A stretch of DNA of 64,000 nucleotides from assembly GCF_003725545.1 (NCBI RefSeq), contig NZ_RJLN01000017.1, positions 17,593 to 81,592 of the forward strand, given 5' to 3'. Position 1 is the stretch's first letter. Every line of letters starts with the position of its first letter. Shown here piece after piece: positions 15,051 through 22,879 of this stretch. Origin of the DNA: Micromonospora solifontis (lineage in GTDB: Bacteria > Actinomycetota > Actinomycetes > Mycobacteriales > Micromonosporaceae). The notes below the pieces were generated by a model that saw nothing but the letters and a program-made list of their open reading frames with translations, searched no databases and had not been told where the DNA came from. A program made the translations under genes and the position numbers.

Positions 15051-16698
15051 CTCCGGCACGACCGCCCGCAACCTCACCATCACGCTCTTCCTGATCTTCG
15101 TGGCGATCACGCTGGCGATCACCGTCTGGGCCAGCCGGCAGACCAAGACCGCCACCGACTTCTACGCTGGCGGTCGCTCGTTCTCCGGATTCCAGAACGG
15201 CATGGCGATCGGCGGCGACTACATGTCGGCCGCGTCCTTCCTGGGCATCGCCGGCATCATCGCCCTGTACGGCTACGACGGCTTCCTCTACTCGATCGGC
15301 TTCCTGGTCGCCTGGCTGGTGGCGCTGCTGCTCGTCGCCGAGCTGCTGCGCAACTCCGGCCGGTACACGATGGCCGACGTGCTGGCGTTCCGGATGCGCC
15401 AGCGCCCGGTCCGGACGGCGGCGGCGGTCTCCACCATCACCGTCTCGATCTTCTACCTGCTGGCCCAGATGGTCGGCGCGGGCGCGCTGGTGGCCCTGCT
15501 GCTCGGCATCAAGCCGGGCACCACCTTCCTCGGCATGGACGCCGACACCGCGAAGGTCGCCACCATCATCATGGTGGGCGCGCTGATGATCATCTACGTC
15601 ACCGTGGGCGGCATGAAGGGCACCACGTACGTCCAGATCGTCAAGGCGTTCCTGCTGATGACCGGTGCGATCGTGATGACCCTGCTGGTCCTGGCGAAGT
15701 ACAAGTTCAACCTGTCCTCGCTGCTCGGCGACGCCGCTTCCGCCTCGGGCAAGGGAGCCAACTTCCTCGAACCCGGGCTGCGGTACGGCGTGGAGACACC
15801 CGGCGACGCGTTGAAGACCTTCTACAGCAAGATGGACCTGCTGTCGCTGGGTATCGCACTGGTGCTCGGCACCGCCGGCCTGCCGCACATCCTGATCCGC
15901 TTCTACACGGTGCCGACCGCCAAGGCGGCCCGGAAGAGCGTGCTCTGGGCGATCGGCATCATCGGCACCTTCTACCTGCTCACGCTGGCGCTCGGCTTCG
16001 GCGCGGCGGCGCTGGTCGGTGGCAAGGCGATCACCGCGCAGGACAAGGCCGGCAACACCGCCGCGCCGCAGCTGGCCGAGGCGCTGGGGAAGGACTTCTT
16101 CGGCGGCGACCTGGGCGGCGCGACCCTGCTGGCGATCATCGCGGCGGTCGCCTTCGCCACCATCCTGGCGGTGGTGGCCGGCCTGACCCTGGCCTCCTCG
16201 TCCAGCCTGGCGCACGACTTCTACGCCAACGTGATCAAGGACGGGCAGGCTTCCGAGCGGCAGGAGGTGACGGTGGCCCGGATCTCCGCCCTGGTCATCG
16301 GCGCCATCTCGATCGTGCTGTCGATCTTCGCGCAGAGCCTGAACGTGGCGTTCCTGGTGGCGCTGGCCTTCGCGGTCGCCGCCTCGGGCAACCTGCCGGC
16401 GATCCTCTACAGCCTGTTCTGGAAGCGGTTCAACACCTCCGGCGCGGTCTGGGCGATCTACGGCGGCCTGCTCGCGGCCGTGATTCTGGTCTTCTTCTCC
16501 CCGGTGGTCTCCGGGGCGCCGACGGCCATGTTCCCGGAGCACGACTGGCACTGGTTCCCGCTGTCCAACCCGGGCATCATCTCCATTCCGATCGGCTTCC
16601 TCTGCGGCTGGATCGGCACCCTGCTCTCCAAGGAGCACGACGAGGAGAAGTACGCGGAGCTGGAGGTTCGCTCCCTCACCGGCGCGGGCGCGCACTGA
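15028..16698 (+). CDS. Cation/acetate symporter (ActP/MctC-like)
   Basis: The protein of 556 aa is a full SSS-family transporter with about 13 membrane spans. Signatures include TDFYAGGRSFSGFQNGMAIG, GDYMSAASFLGIAGIIALYG, LLAQMVGAGALVALLLG, GTAGLPHILIRFYTVPTAKA (near 280) and FWKRFNTSGAVWAIYGG. These match sodium-coupled importers of acetate, pyruvate and propionate. The ATG follows GGGAGGTGACCC and lies within the DUF485 gene. It is a paralogue of the gene at 6543 but lacks that protein's long hydrophilic insert. A strong hairpin terminator follows. Confidence 0.94.
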   Translation: MNTVLAADSGTTARNLTITLFLIFVAITLAITVWASRQTKTATDFYAGGRSFSGFQNGMAIGGDYMSAASFLGIAGIIALYGYDGFLYSIGFLVAWLVALLLVAELLRNSGRYTMADVLAFRMRQRPVRTAAAVSTITVSIFYLLAQMVGAGALVALLLGIKPGTTFLGMDADTAKVATIIMVGALMIIYVTVGGMKGTTYVQIVKAFLLMTGAIVMTLLVLAKYKFNLSSLLGDAASASGKGANFLEPGLRYGVETPGDALKTFYSKMDLLSLGIALVLGTAGLPHILIRFYTVPTAKAARKSVLWAIGIIGTFYLLTLALGFGAAALVGGKAITAQDKAGNTAAPQLAEALGKDFFGGDLGGATLLAIIAAVAFATILAVVAGLTLASSSSLAHDFYANVIKDGQASERQEVTVARISALVIGAISIVLSIFAQSLNVAFLVALAFAVAASGNLPAILYSLFWKRFNTSGAVWAIYGGLLAAVILVFFSPVVSGAPTAMFPEHDWHWFPLSNPGIISIPIGFLCGWIGTLLSKEHDEEKYAELEVRSLTGAGAH

Positions 16699-16713
16699 CA
16701 CCACCCGGTCAGC

Positions 16714-16755
16714 AGGGGCCCCCTCCACAACGCGAGGCGTTGAGAGGGGGCCCCT
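16714..16755. terminator. Hairpin terminator after symporter operon
   Basis: AGGGGCCCCCTC at 16714 pairs with GAGGGGGCCCCT at 16744, and an inner CAACGC/GCGTTG pair extends the stem. A T-containing tail (CCTTT) follows. It separates the symporter from the epimerase gene. Confidence 0.75.
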
Positions 16756-16765
16756 CCTTTCGCTA

Positions 16766-16771
16766 TAGGCT
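16766..16771 (+). promoter_or_regulatory. Leaderless -10 element for epimerase gene
   Basis: TAGGCT ends 7 nt before the ATG at 16779, directly after the terminator hairpin. Confidence 0.6.
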
Positions 16772-16778
16772 GGCCGGC

Positions 16779-17759
16779 ATGAAGGTCGCTCCCCGCTTCG
16801 GCACCGGACACCGGATCCTCGTCACCGGCGGCGCCGGCTTCGTGCCGTCCCACCTGGTCGACCGGCTCGTCGAGCGCGGTTGCACGGTCGTGGTGCTGGA
16901 CAACTTCGTCACCGGTTCGAAGGACAACGTGGCTCACCTGCTGGACACGCCGACCTTCACGCTGGTCGAGGCGGACATCTCCGACGGGCTGCCCGCCGGC
17001 CACCCGGCCCTGGCCGAGCGGTTCGACGCGATCCTGCACATGGCCTCGCCGGCCAGCCCCACCGACTTCGAGAAGCTGCCGGTGGAGATCCTCCGGGTCG
17101 GCTCGGTGGCCACCCTGGCGCTGCTGGAGCGGGCCACCGCCGACGGCGCGCGCTTCCTGATGGCCTCCACCTCCGAGGCGTACGGGGACCCGAAGGAGCA
17201 CCCGCAGCGGGAGACGTACTGGGGCAACGTCAACCCGATCGGCATCCGCAGCGTGTACGACGAGGCCAAGCGCTTCTCGGAGGCCGCCACCATGGCGTAC
17301 CACCGGAACCGGGGCACCGACACGGCGATCGTCCGGATCTTCAACACGTACGGGCCGCGGATGCGGCCGGACGACGGCCGGGCCATTCCGACCTTCATCT
17401 CCCAGGCGCTGCGCGGCGAGCCGATCACGGTGCACGGCACCGGCAACCAGACCCGTTCGATCTGCTACGTCGACGACCTGGTCCGGGGCATCCTGCTGCT
17501 GCTCGACTCGACCGAGACCGGCCCGATCAACTGCGGCACCGAGCACGAGATGTCGATGCGGCAACTGGCCGAGACGATCGTGTCACTCACCGGAAGCGCC
17601 TCCGAGGTGAGCTACATCACCCGCGCCGCCGACGACCCGGAGAAGCGTCGCCCCGATCTCACCCTCGCCCGTGAGCTGCTGGGATACGAGCCCACCGTCG
17701 CGCCCGAAGACGGCCTTCGACGCACGATCGAGTACTTCCGCGGCCGGCTAGGGTACTGA
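16779..17759 (+). CDS. NAD-dependent epimerase/dehydratase, UDP-glucuronate decarboxylase-like
   Basis: The protein of 326 aa is an extended short-chain dehydrogenase. The NAD-binding motif is TGGAGFVPSH (near 12; the usual third Gly is replaced by Pro-Ser). Catalytic elements are STSEAYGDPKEHPQ (near 130) and the YxxxK pair in SVYDEAKRF (near 153). The block YWGNVNPIGIRS, then RIFNTYGPRMRPDDGRA and GNQTRSICYVDDLVRG, is closest to UDP-glucuronate decarboxylase (UDP-xylose synthase), which supplies UDP-xylose for cell-surface sugars. Next to three LCP ligases and near a sugar transferase it may feed envelope polysaccharide synthesis. The start follows a TAGGCT -10. Confidence 0.88.
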   Translation: MKVAPRFGTGHRILVTGGAGFVPSHLVDRLVERGCTVVVLDNFVTGSKDNVAHLLDTPTFTLVEADISDGLPAGHPALAERFDAILHMASPASPTDFEKLPVEILRVGSVATLALLERATADGARFLMASTSEAYGDPKEHPQRETYWGNVNPIGIRSVYDEAKRFSEAATMAYHRNRGTDTAIVRIFNTYGPRMRPDDGRAIPTFISQALRGEPITVHGTGNQTRSICYVDDLVRGILLLLDSTETGPINCGTEHEMSMRQLAETIVSLTGSASEVSYITRAADDPEKRRPDLTLARELLGYEPTVAPEDGLRRTIEYFRGRLGY

Positions 17760-17820
17760 CGCCGGCTGGGAGGAGGCTGACACCCGGCTCGCCCTCACGG
17801 CGATGGTGGTGTGACCGACC

Positions 17821-17826
17821 TACCCT
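17821..17826 (+). promoter_or_regulatory. Leaderless -10 element for first LCP gene
   Basis: TACCCT ends 7 nt before the ATG at 17834. Confidence 0.5.
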
Positions 17827-17833
17827 CGGTTAC

Positions 17834-19081
17834 ATGTCCGCGACCATGTCTGCCGGCGCCCCGCTCCCCTACCTGAGCCGGAGCGCGGGCCGCGCCTCGG
17901 TCCCCGGCCCCGACCGGGGCCCCGCCGGGCGGGCCCGGGTGACCGACGCCCGCTGGTACCCGGAGTACGAGGAGGAGCCGCGCCGCGGTGGCCCGGGCGG
18001 ACCGGGTGGCCCGGGTGGACCGTCCGGCCCGGGCGGGCCCGGCGGCTCCGGCGGCCCGGGACGGCGTGGTCCCCGCCCGCGCTGGGGGCGGATCGGCCTG
18101 GTGGCCGGCGTCGCGGTGCTGGTGCTCGCGCTGCTCGGCGGCGCGGGCGCGTGGCTCTACGCCCGCAGCCTCGACAACGACCTGGCGCGGACCGACCCCT
18201 TCTCGGAGATCACCGGCGGCCGACCGGCCAAGAAGGTCGACGGCGCGCTGAACATCCTCATGGTGGGCAGCGACTCCCGGGACCCGGACGCCCCGGTCGA
18301 GACCTCCGGCAAGTGGCGGTCGGACACGATCATCCTGATGCACGTCCCGGCCGACCACAAGGCGGCCTACCTGGTCTCCATCCCGCGTGACCTGTACGTA
18401 CCGATCCCGGCAGACGCCGGCGCGTCCTGCGACTCCGGGCAGCGCAACAAGATCAACGCGGCGTTCGCGTTCGGCGGCCTGCCGCTCGCGGTGAAGACCG
18501 TGGAGTGCGTCACCGACGTCCGGATCGACCACGTGATGGCGATCGACTTCGCCGGCTTCAAGGAGGTCACCGACGCCCTCGGCGGGGTCGACCTGAAGGT
18601 GGACCGGACGATCACCTCGATCCACAAGCCCTACCGGACGTTCAGCAAGGGCGTGAACCACATGAACGGCGCCGAGGCGCTGGACTGGGTCCGGCAGCGC
18701 AAGCAGTTCCCGGACGGCGACTTCGCCCGGATGCGCCACCAGCAGGAGTTCCTCAAGGCGCTGATGGACAAGGCGGCGAGCACCGGCACGCTGAGCAACC
18801 CGAAGAAGCTGAACGACTTCCTCAAGGCGGTCACCGCGGCGGTCACCGTGGACAAGGACTTCTCGGTGACCGACATGGCGCTGGAGTTCCGGAGCCTGCG
18901 CGGCGAGAACCTGACCTTCCTGACCAGCCCCAACCTCGGCGGCCAGGACGTGGACGGCCAGTCGGTGGTGGTCTCCGACCGGGAGAAGGCGCTGGCGATG
19001 TACCAGGCCATCGCGGCGGACACGATGGGTGACTGGGTGAAGGCCAACCAGCCGGCGGACGGTACCGGCGACGGCGGCTGA
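17834..19081 (+). CDS. LCP (LytR-CpsA-Psr) family glycopolymer ligase
   Basis: The protein of 415 aa has a cytoplasmic Gly/Pro-rich N-terminus (about 45-85, many GGPGG units), a membrane span (about 92-115) and an extracellular LCP domain (about 140-385). Family motifs are ILMVGSDSRDPD, RSDTIILMHVPADHKAAYLV then SIPRDLYVPIP, NKINAAFAFGG and ALDWVRQRKQFPDGDFARMR. LCP enzymes attach lipid-linked glycopolymers (arabinogalactan- or teichoic-type) to peptidoglycan. It is the first of three LCP genes in a row, followed by its own terminator. Confidence 0.95.
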   Translation: MSATMSAGAPLPYLSRSAGRASVPGPDRGPAGRARVTDARWYPEYEEEPRRGGPGGPGGPGGPSGPGGPGGSGGPGRRGPRPRWGRIGLVAGVAVLVLALLGGAGAWLYARSLDNDLARTDPFSEITGGRPAKKVDGALNILMVGSDSRDPDAPVETSGKWRSDTIILMHVPADHKAAYLVSIPRDLYVPIPADAGASCDSGQRNKINAAFAFGGLPLAVKTVECVTDVRIDHVMAIDFAGFKEVTDALGGVDLKVDRTITSIHKPYRTFSKGVNHMNGAEALDWVRQRKQFPDGDFARMRHQQEFLKALMDKAASTGTLSNPKKLNDFLKAVTAAVTVDKDFSVTDMALEFRSLRGENLTFLTSPNLGGQDVDGQSVVVSDREKALAMYQAIAADTMGDWVKANQPADGTGDGG

Positions 19082-19100
19082 ACGTATTGACGAAAGGCAG

Positions 19101-19159
19101 AACCGGTCGGCGGTCAAGGTTCGTCCCACGGCGAGCCAACCGCCGACCGGTTGCTTTTT
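19101..19159 (+). terminator. Rho-independent terminator after first LCP gene
   Basis: AACCGGTCGGCGGT at 19101 pairs perfectly with ACCGCCGACCGGTT at 19139 across a 24-nt loop, and a CTTTTTC tail follows. Confidence 0.8.
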
Positions 19160-19286
19160 CTCAGCCGTTCGGGCAAACACCCTGGAAAAGCGCCGGGTTA
19201 ACCGGGAATGACCAGTGGATGAGGTCGCCAAGACGGGAACGGATACGTACAGTGGTCCCGCCCCCGATCATCGAGCTGGAGCACGC

Positions 19287-20501
19287 ATGCCGGTTCAGAC
19301 CAGCCATCGCCCCCAGTCGCTGGATCCCGGCGCACCCGGGCGGGTGCCCCCGATCATTCCGACCCAGCCCGGCCCGGGCGGCGGTCGCGGCCCCGGCGGC
19401 GGCAAGAAGCGGACCAAGCGGAAGGATCCGCTCTGGGCCCGGCTCACCCTGATCTTCGGCGCGGTGCTGATGATGACCAGCGGCATCGCGATCGTCGGCA
19501 GCAAGGCGGTGATCGGTCAGGCCACCAGCGGGATCGCCCAGCGCAACCTGCTCGGTGACGCCGGCAAGTCCGACGCCGAGGGCGGCAACAACCTGGACGG
19601 CCCGATCGACATGCTGCTGCTCGGTGTCGACGCCCGGGAGCGCTGGGCGGCGGACAACGTCCGCTCCGACACGATCATCATCCTGCACATCCCGGCCAGC
19701 CACGACCAGGCGTACCTGATCTCGATCCCGCGGGACACCGAGGCGCAGATCCCGGCGGACTCCAAGTCCGGCTACCGGGGCGGCGTCGACAAGATCAACG
19801 CGGCCTTCTACTTCGGTGCGCAGAACGGCGGCGGCTGGGAGGGCGGTGCCCGGCTGATGGCCAAGACCATCAAGAACATGACCGGGATCAGCTTCGACGG
19901 CGCCGCGATCATCAACTTCGGTGGCTTCAAGAACGTCATCGACGCACTCGGCACCGTCCGGATCTGTGTCAGCCACGAGGTCAAGTCGCACCACATGTCG
20001 ATGGTCGACGGCAAGCCGATGTGGAACGCGGACGCCCGCAAGACCGGCAAGCACATGACCCCGGTCGTGCACAAGAAGGGCTGCCAGGAGATGCCGGGCT
20101 GGGCGGCGCTCGACTACGCCCGCCAGCGCTACGGCCTGCCGAACGGCGACTACGACCGCCAGCAGAACCAGCAGCAACTGATCAAGGCGATGGCGAAGAA
20201 GGCCACCGACAAGGGCGTGCTGGCCAACCCGCTCAAGCTGAAGCAGCTGATCGACGCGGCCGGCAAGGCCCTCGTCCTGGACATCGGCACGGTGCCGATC
20301 GCCGACTTCATCTTCACGCTCAAGGGCGTGACCGGGAACGACCTGGTCACCCTGCGGACCAACGGCGGCAACTTCTCCACCGCGGCCAGCGGCCGGGAGA
20401 CGCTCAACGAGACGAGCCGGGAGATGTTCCAGGCGGTCAAGGACGACACCCTGGCCGACTTCGTGGTGGCGAACCCGTCCGTCCTCTCCAACCGGAAGTG
20501 A
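19287..20501 (+). CDS. LCP family glycopolymer ligase (second)
   Basis: The protein of 404 aa has a basic, Gly-rich N-terminus (GGGRGPGGGKKRTKRKDP), a membrane span (about 52-72) and an LCP domain with DMLLLGVDARERWAADN, RSDTIIILHIPASHDQAYLI, SIPRDTEAQIPAD, KINAAFYFG and ALDYARQRYGLPNGDYDRQ. The conserved catalytic acidic and Arg residues of the family appear intact. The ATG at 19287 has GGAG 6 nt upstream; a GTG at 19215 is possible but less well supported. It probably ligates cell-wall glycopolymers, as the neighbours do. Confidence 0.94.
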   Translation: MPVQTSHRPQSLDPGAPGRVPPIIPTQPGPGGGRGPGGGKKRTKRKDPLWARLTLIFGAVLMMTSGIAIVGSKAVIGQATSGIAQRNLLGDAGKSDAEGGNNLDGPIDMLLLGVDARERWAADNVRSDTIIILHIPASHDQAYLISIPRDTEAQIPADSKSGYRGGVDKINAAFYFGAQNGGGWEGGARLMAKTIKNMTGISFDGAAIINFGGFKNVIDALGTVRICVSHEVKSHHMSMVDGKPMWNADARKTGKHMTPVVHKKGCQEMPGWAALDYARQRYGLPNGDYDRQQNQQQLIKAMAKKATDKGVLANPLKLKQLIDAAGKALVLDIGTVPIADFIFTLKGVTGNDLVTLRTNGGNFSTAASGRETLNETSREMFQAVKDDTLADFVVANPSVLSNRK

Positions 20502-20751
20502 GCCGGACCCGGCGGTAGCTGCGGCGAAGCGGCCACCGCCGGGCTCCCCGGCCCGTAGCCTGACGTGAGCGGGCCTCACGTACGGCGACGGGGAGGGGTG
20601 ACTCACGTCCAGGGCGGCACGGACCGGACGCGGGCGGGGACGAACCGCCCGCTGGGCCCGGTTCCTGATCGGCGCCGGACTCGCCCTGGTCCTGCTCGCC
20701 ACGCTCGGCATCGCCGGGCTGCACTGGCTCACCAGCCGCTACGACCGGACG

Positions 20752-21627
20752 GTGACCAAGCAGCAACTGCTCGACGACACGGCCCGGGAGCGGCGTACCG
20801 ACCTGTCGCACCCGCTCAACTACCTGCTCATCGGCTCGGACCACCGGCCCGGCGCGAACCCCGAGGACCAGCGCTCGGACACCATCCTGATCGTGCACGT
20901 GCCGGCCGGGATGCGGCAGGCGTACCTCATCTCCATCCCGCGGGATCTGCTCGTCGCGATCCCGGCGGCGCCCGGCTACGGCGGCGGCCAGGACAAGATC
21001 AACGCGGCGTACGAGCACGGTGGCGGCGGCGAGGCCGGTGCCCGGCTGCTCTCCGCCACGCTCACCCGGCTCACCGGGATCCGCTTCGACGGCGCCGCAC
21101 TTGTCGACTTCTCCGGGTTCAAGCAGGTCATCGACCTGCTCGGCGGGATCCGGATGTGTGTCGACACCCAGGTGCGGTCGATCCACACGAAGACCCTGTT
21201 CACCCCCGGCTGCCAGCAGATGGACGGCGCCCGGACCCTGGACTACGTCCGCCAGCGCTACGACCTGCCCGGCGGCGACTACGACCGGCAGCGGCACCAG
21301 CAGCAGATGCTCCGCGCGGTGCTCGACAAGGCCGGCGAGATCCACCTGCGCAACGACCCGGTCAAGCTGGACCGGGTGCTGCGGGCCGTCGGCGGGGCGC
21401 TGACCGTGGACACCAACGGCGTACCCCTGGAGGACCTGCTCCTGGCGCTCCGGTCGCTGCCCCCGGACGCCCTCCGGGGGGTCCGGGTCCCCTCCTACCC
21501 GCAGACCATCGACGAGGTCTCGTACGTGGTGCTGGACAACGGCGGTGGTGGCGTCTTCGACGCGGTCCGGAACGCCCGGATGCCGGCGTGGGCCGCCACG
21601 AATCCCCGCTGGGTCAACCGACTGTGA
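20752..21627 (+). CDS. LCP family glycopolymer ligase (third), start uncertain
   Basis: From the first canonical start (GTG 20752) the protein has 291 aa and the full LCP domain: NYLLIGSDHRPGANP, RSDTILIVHVPAGMRQAYLI, SIPRDLLVAIP, KINAAYEHG and TLDYVRQRYDLPGGDYDRQ. The frame is open upstream to a TGA at 20599 and there encodes a membrane segment (RWARFLIGAGLALVLLATLG) with a basic leader, which all LCP proteins need. No ATG, GTG or TTG exists in that stretch. A GGAGGGG motif lies 3 nt before the CTC codon at 20602. Translation may use a non-standard start, or a start codon may have been lost. The true protein is probably about 340 aa. Confidence 0.85.
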   Translation: MTKQQLLDDTARERRTDLSHPLNYLLIGSDHRPGANPEDQRSDTILIVHVPAGMRQAYLISIPRDLLVAIPAAPGYGGGQDKINAAYEHGGGGEAGARLLSATLTRLTGIRFDGAALVDFSGFKQVIDLLGGIRMCVDTQVRSIHTKTLFTPGCQQMDGARTLDYVRQRYDLPGGDYDRQRHQQQMLRAVLDKAGEIHLRNDPVKLDRVLRAVGGALTVDTNGVPLEDLLLALRSLPPDALRGVRVPSYPQTIDEVSYVVLDNGGGGVFDAVRNARMPAWAATNPRWVNRL

Positions 21628-21641
21628 CCGGGACGGCCGTC

Positions 21642-21647
21642 TAGGCT
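21642..21647 (+). promoter_or_regulatory. Leaderless -10 element for rhodanese gene
   Basis: TAGGCT ends 8 nt before the GTG at 21656, and no ribosome site is present. Confidence 0.55.
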
Positions 21648-21655
21648 TGGTAGCC

Positions 21656-21991
21656 GTGTTCGGACCCCAGGTTCCCAGCGTGCCCGCGTCGGCCGTGCCC
21701 GACGACGTCTACCTGCTCGACGTCCGGGAGGACGACGAGTGGACCGCCGGCCATGCGCCGGCCGCCCACCACCTGCCGATGACCGAGCTGCCGGCCCGGA
21801 TCGCCGAGGTGCCCGACGACCGCGAGGTGGCCGTGATCTGCCGCTCCGGCGGGCGCTCCGCGCAGGTCGTCGCCTATCTCATGCGCAACGGCTGGGACCA
21901 GGTGCGCAACGTCGAGGGCGGCATGGGCGACTGGGCCGCCGACGGCCGGCCCGTGGTCACCGACGACGGGCAGCCGGGCCGGGTCGCCTGA
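21656..21991 (+). CDS. Rhodanese-like domain protein
   Basis: The protein of 111 aa is a single rhodanese domain. VYLLDVREDDEWTAGHAPAAHHLP (near 17-40) is the substrate-side signature and VICRSGGRSAQV (near 62) is the active loop, with the sulfur-accepting Cys. Such proteins carry persulfide sulfur for thiosulfate or sulfide metabolism or for cofactor assembly. The GTG start is set by the TAGGCT box; longer readings upstream run through the LCP gene's 3' end. It is followed 15 nt later by a phosphodiesterase gene. Confidence 0.92.
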   Translation: MFGPQVPSVPASAVPDDVYLLDVREDDEWTAGHAPAAHHLPMTELPARIAEVPDDREVAVICRSGGRSAQVVAYLMRNGWDQVRNVEGGMGDWAADGRPVVTDDGQPGRVA

Positions 21992-22005
21992 GGCGGGTCG
22001 GCGGC

Positions 22006-22797
22006 ATGACCACCCCCCTGGTCTTCGCGCACCGCGGCTCCTCGTACGACCTGCCGGAGCACACGCTCGCCGCGTACCTGCGCGCCCTCGACGAGGGCGC
22101 CGACGGGCTGGAGTGCGACGTGCGGCTCACCCGCGACGGGCACCTGGTCTGCGTGCACGACCGCCGGCTGGACCGGACCAGCAACGGTCACGGGCTGGTC
22201 AGCGCGCGTACCCTGGCCGAGCTGGAGGCGCTCGACTTCGGCTCCTGGCACCCGGGCGCGGTGGCCGCCGACGGGGACGAACCGCTCGACGAGTCGCACA
22301 CCCGGCTGCTCACCCTGGAACGGCTGCTCGACGCCGTGCTCGCCGCCGGCCGGCCGGTCCGGCTGCTGATCGAGACCAAGCACCCCTGCCGGTACGGCCG
22401 GGACGTGGAACGCCGCCTGGTGACCCTGCTGCGCCGGTACGGGCTGGCCGAGCCACGGCCGGACGACCCGGTCCAGGTGACCGTGATGTCCTTCGCCCCG
22501 ATCGCCGTACGCCGGATCCGCGATCTCGCCCCCGACCTGCCCACGGTGCTGCTGCTGGAAGGGCTGCCGCGCTGGCTGCGGCTGGGCCGGCTGCCGTTCG
22601 GCACCCGGATCGCCGGGCCGGGGATCGGCCTGGTCCGGGCCCGGCCGCAGCTGGTGCCCGCGCTGCGGGCCGCCGGCAACCAGGTCTACGTCTGGACGGT
22701 GAACGAGGCGGAGGACCTGGAACTGGTGCTGGCCGCCGGGGTGGACGGGGTGATCACCGACCGGCCCGCCCGGGCGCTGGCCCGGTTGGGCCGATGA
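22006..22797 (+). CDS. Glycerophosphodiester phosphodiesterase
   Basis: The protein of 263 aa is a GDPD TIM barrel. Catalytic and metal motifs are FAHRGSSYDLPEHT (His and Arg near 9), GADGLECDVRLTRDGHLVCVHD (Glu and Asp near 37, second His near 50) and LLIETKHP (Glu near 125). The enzyme hydrolyses glycerophosphodiesters to glycerol-3-phosphate and an alcohol. There is no signal peptide, so it is probably cytoplasmic. It may share a transcript with the rhodanese gene. Confidence 0.93.
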   Translation: MTTPLVFAHRGSSYDLPEHTLAAYLRALDEGADGLECDVRLTRDGHLVCVHDRRLDRTSNGHGLVSARTLAELEALDFGSWHPGAVAADGDEPLDESHTRLLTLERLLDAVLAAGRPVRLLIETKHPCRYGRDVERRLVTLLRRYGLAEPRPDDPVQVTVMSFAPIAVRRIRDLAPDLPTVLLLEGLPRWLRLGRLPFGTRIAGPGIGLVRARPQLVPALRAAGNQVYVWTVNEAEDLELVLAAGVDGVITDRPARALARLGR

Positions 22798-22879
22798 GTC
22801 CGGTCGATCGGCCCGGCGGCCGGTCCCGCCCGCCCGGCCGGGGGTGTCCGGGCAGCGGTCGGCGCGGCACACTCGGGAC

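Noticed and set aside
14941..16728. Long minus-strand reading frame opposite the second symporter
   Set aside because: It lies entirely opposite a clear SSS-family gene, is rich in Arg/Gly/His/Gln as expected for the antisense of GC-rich coding DNA, and shows no domain.
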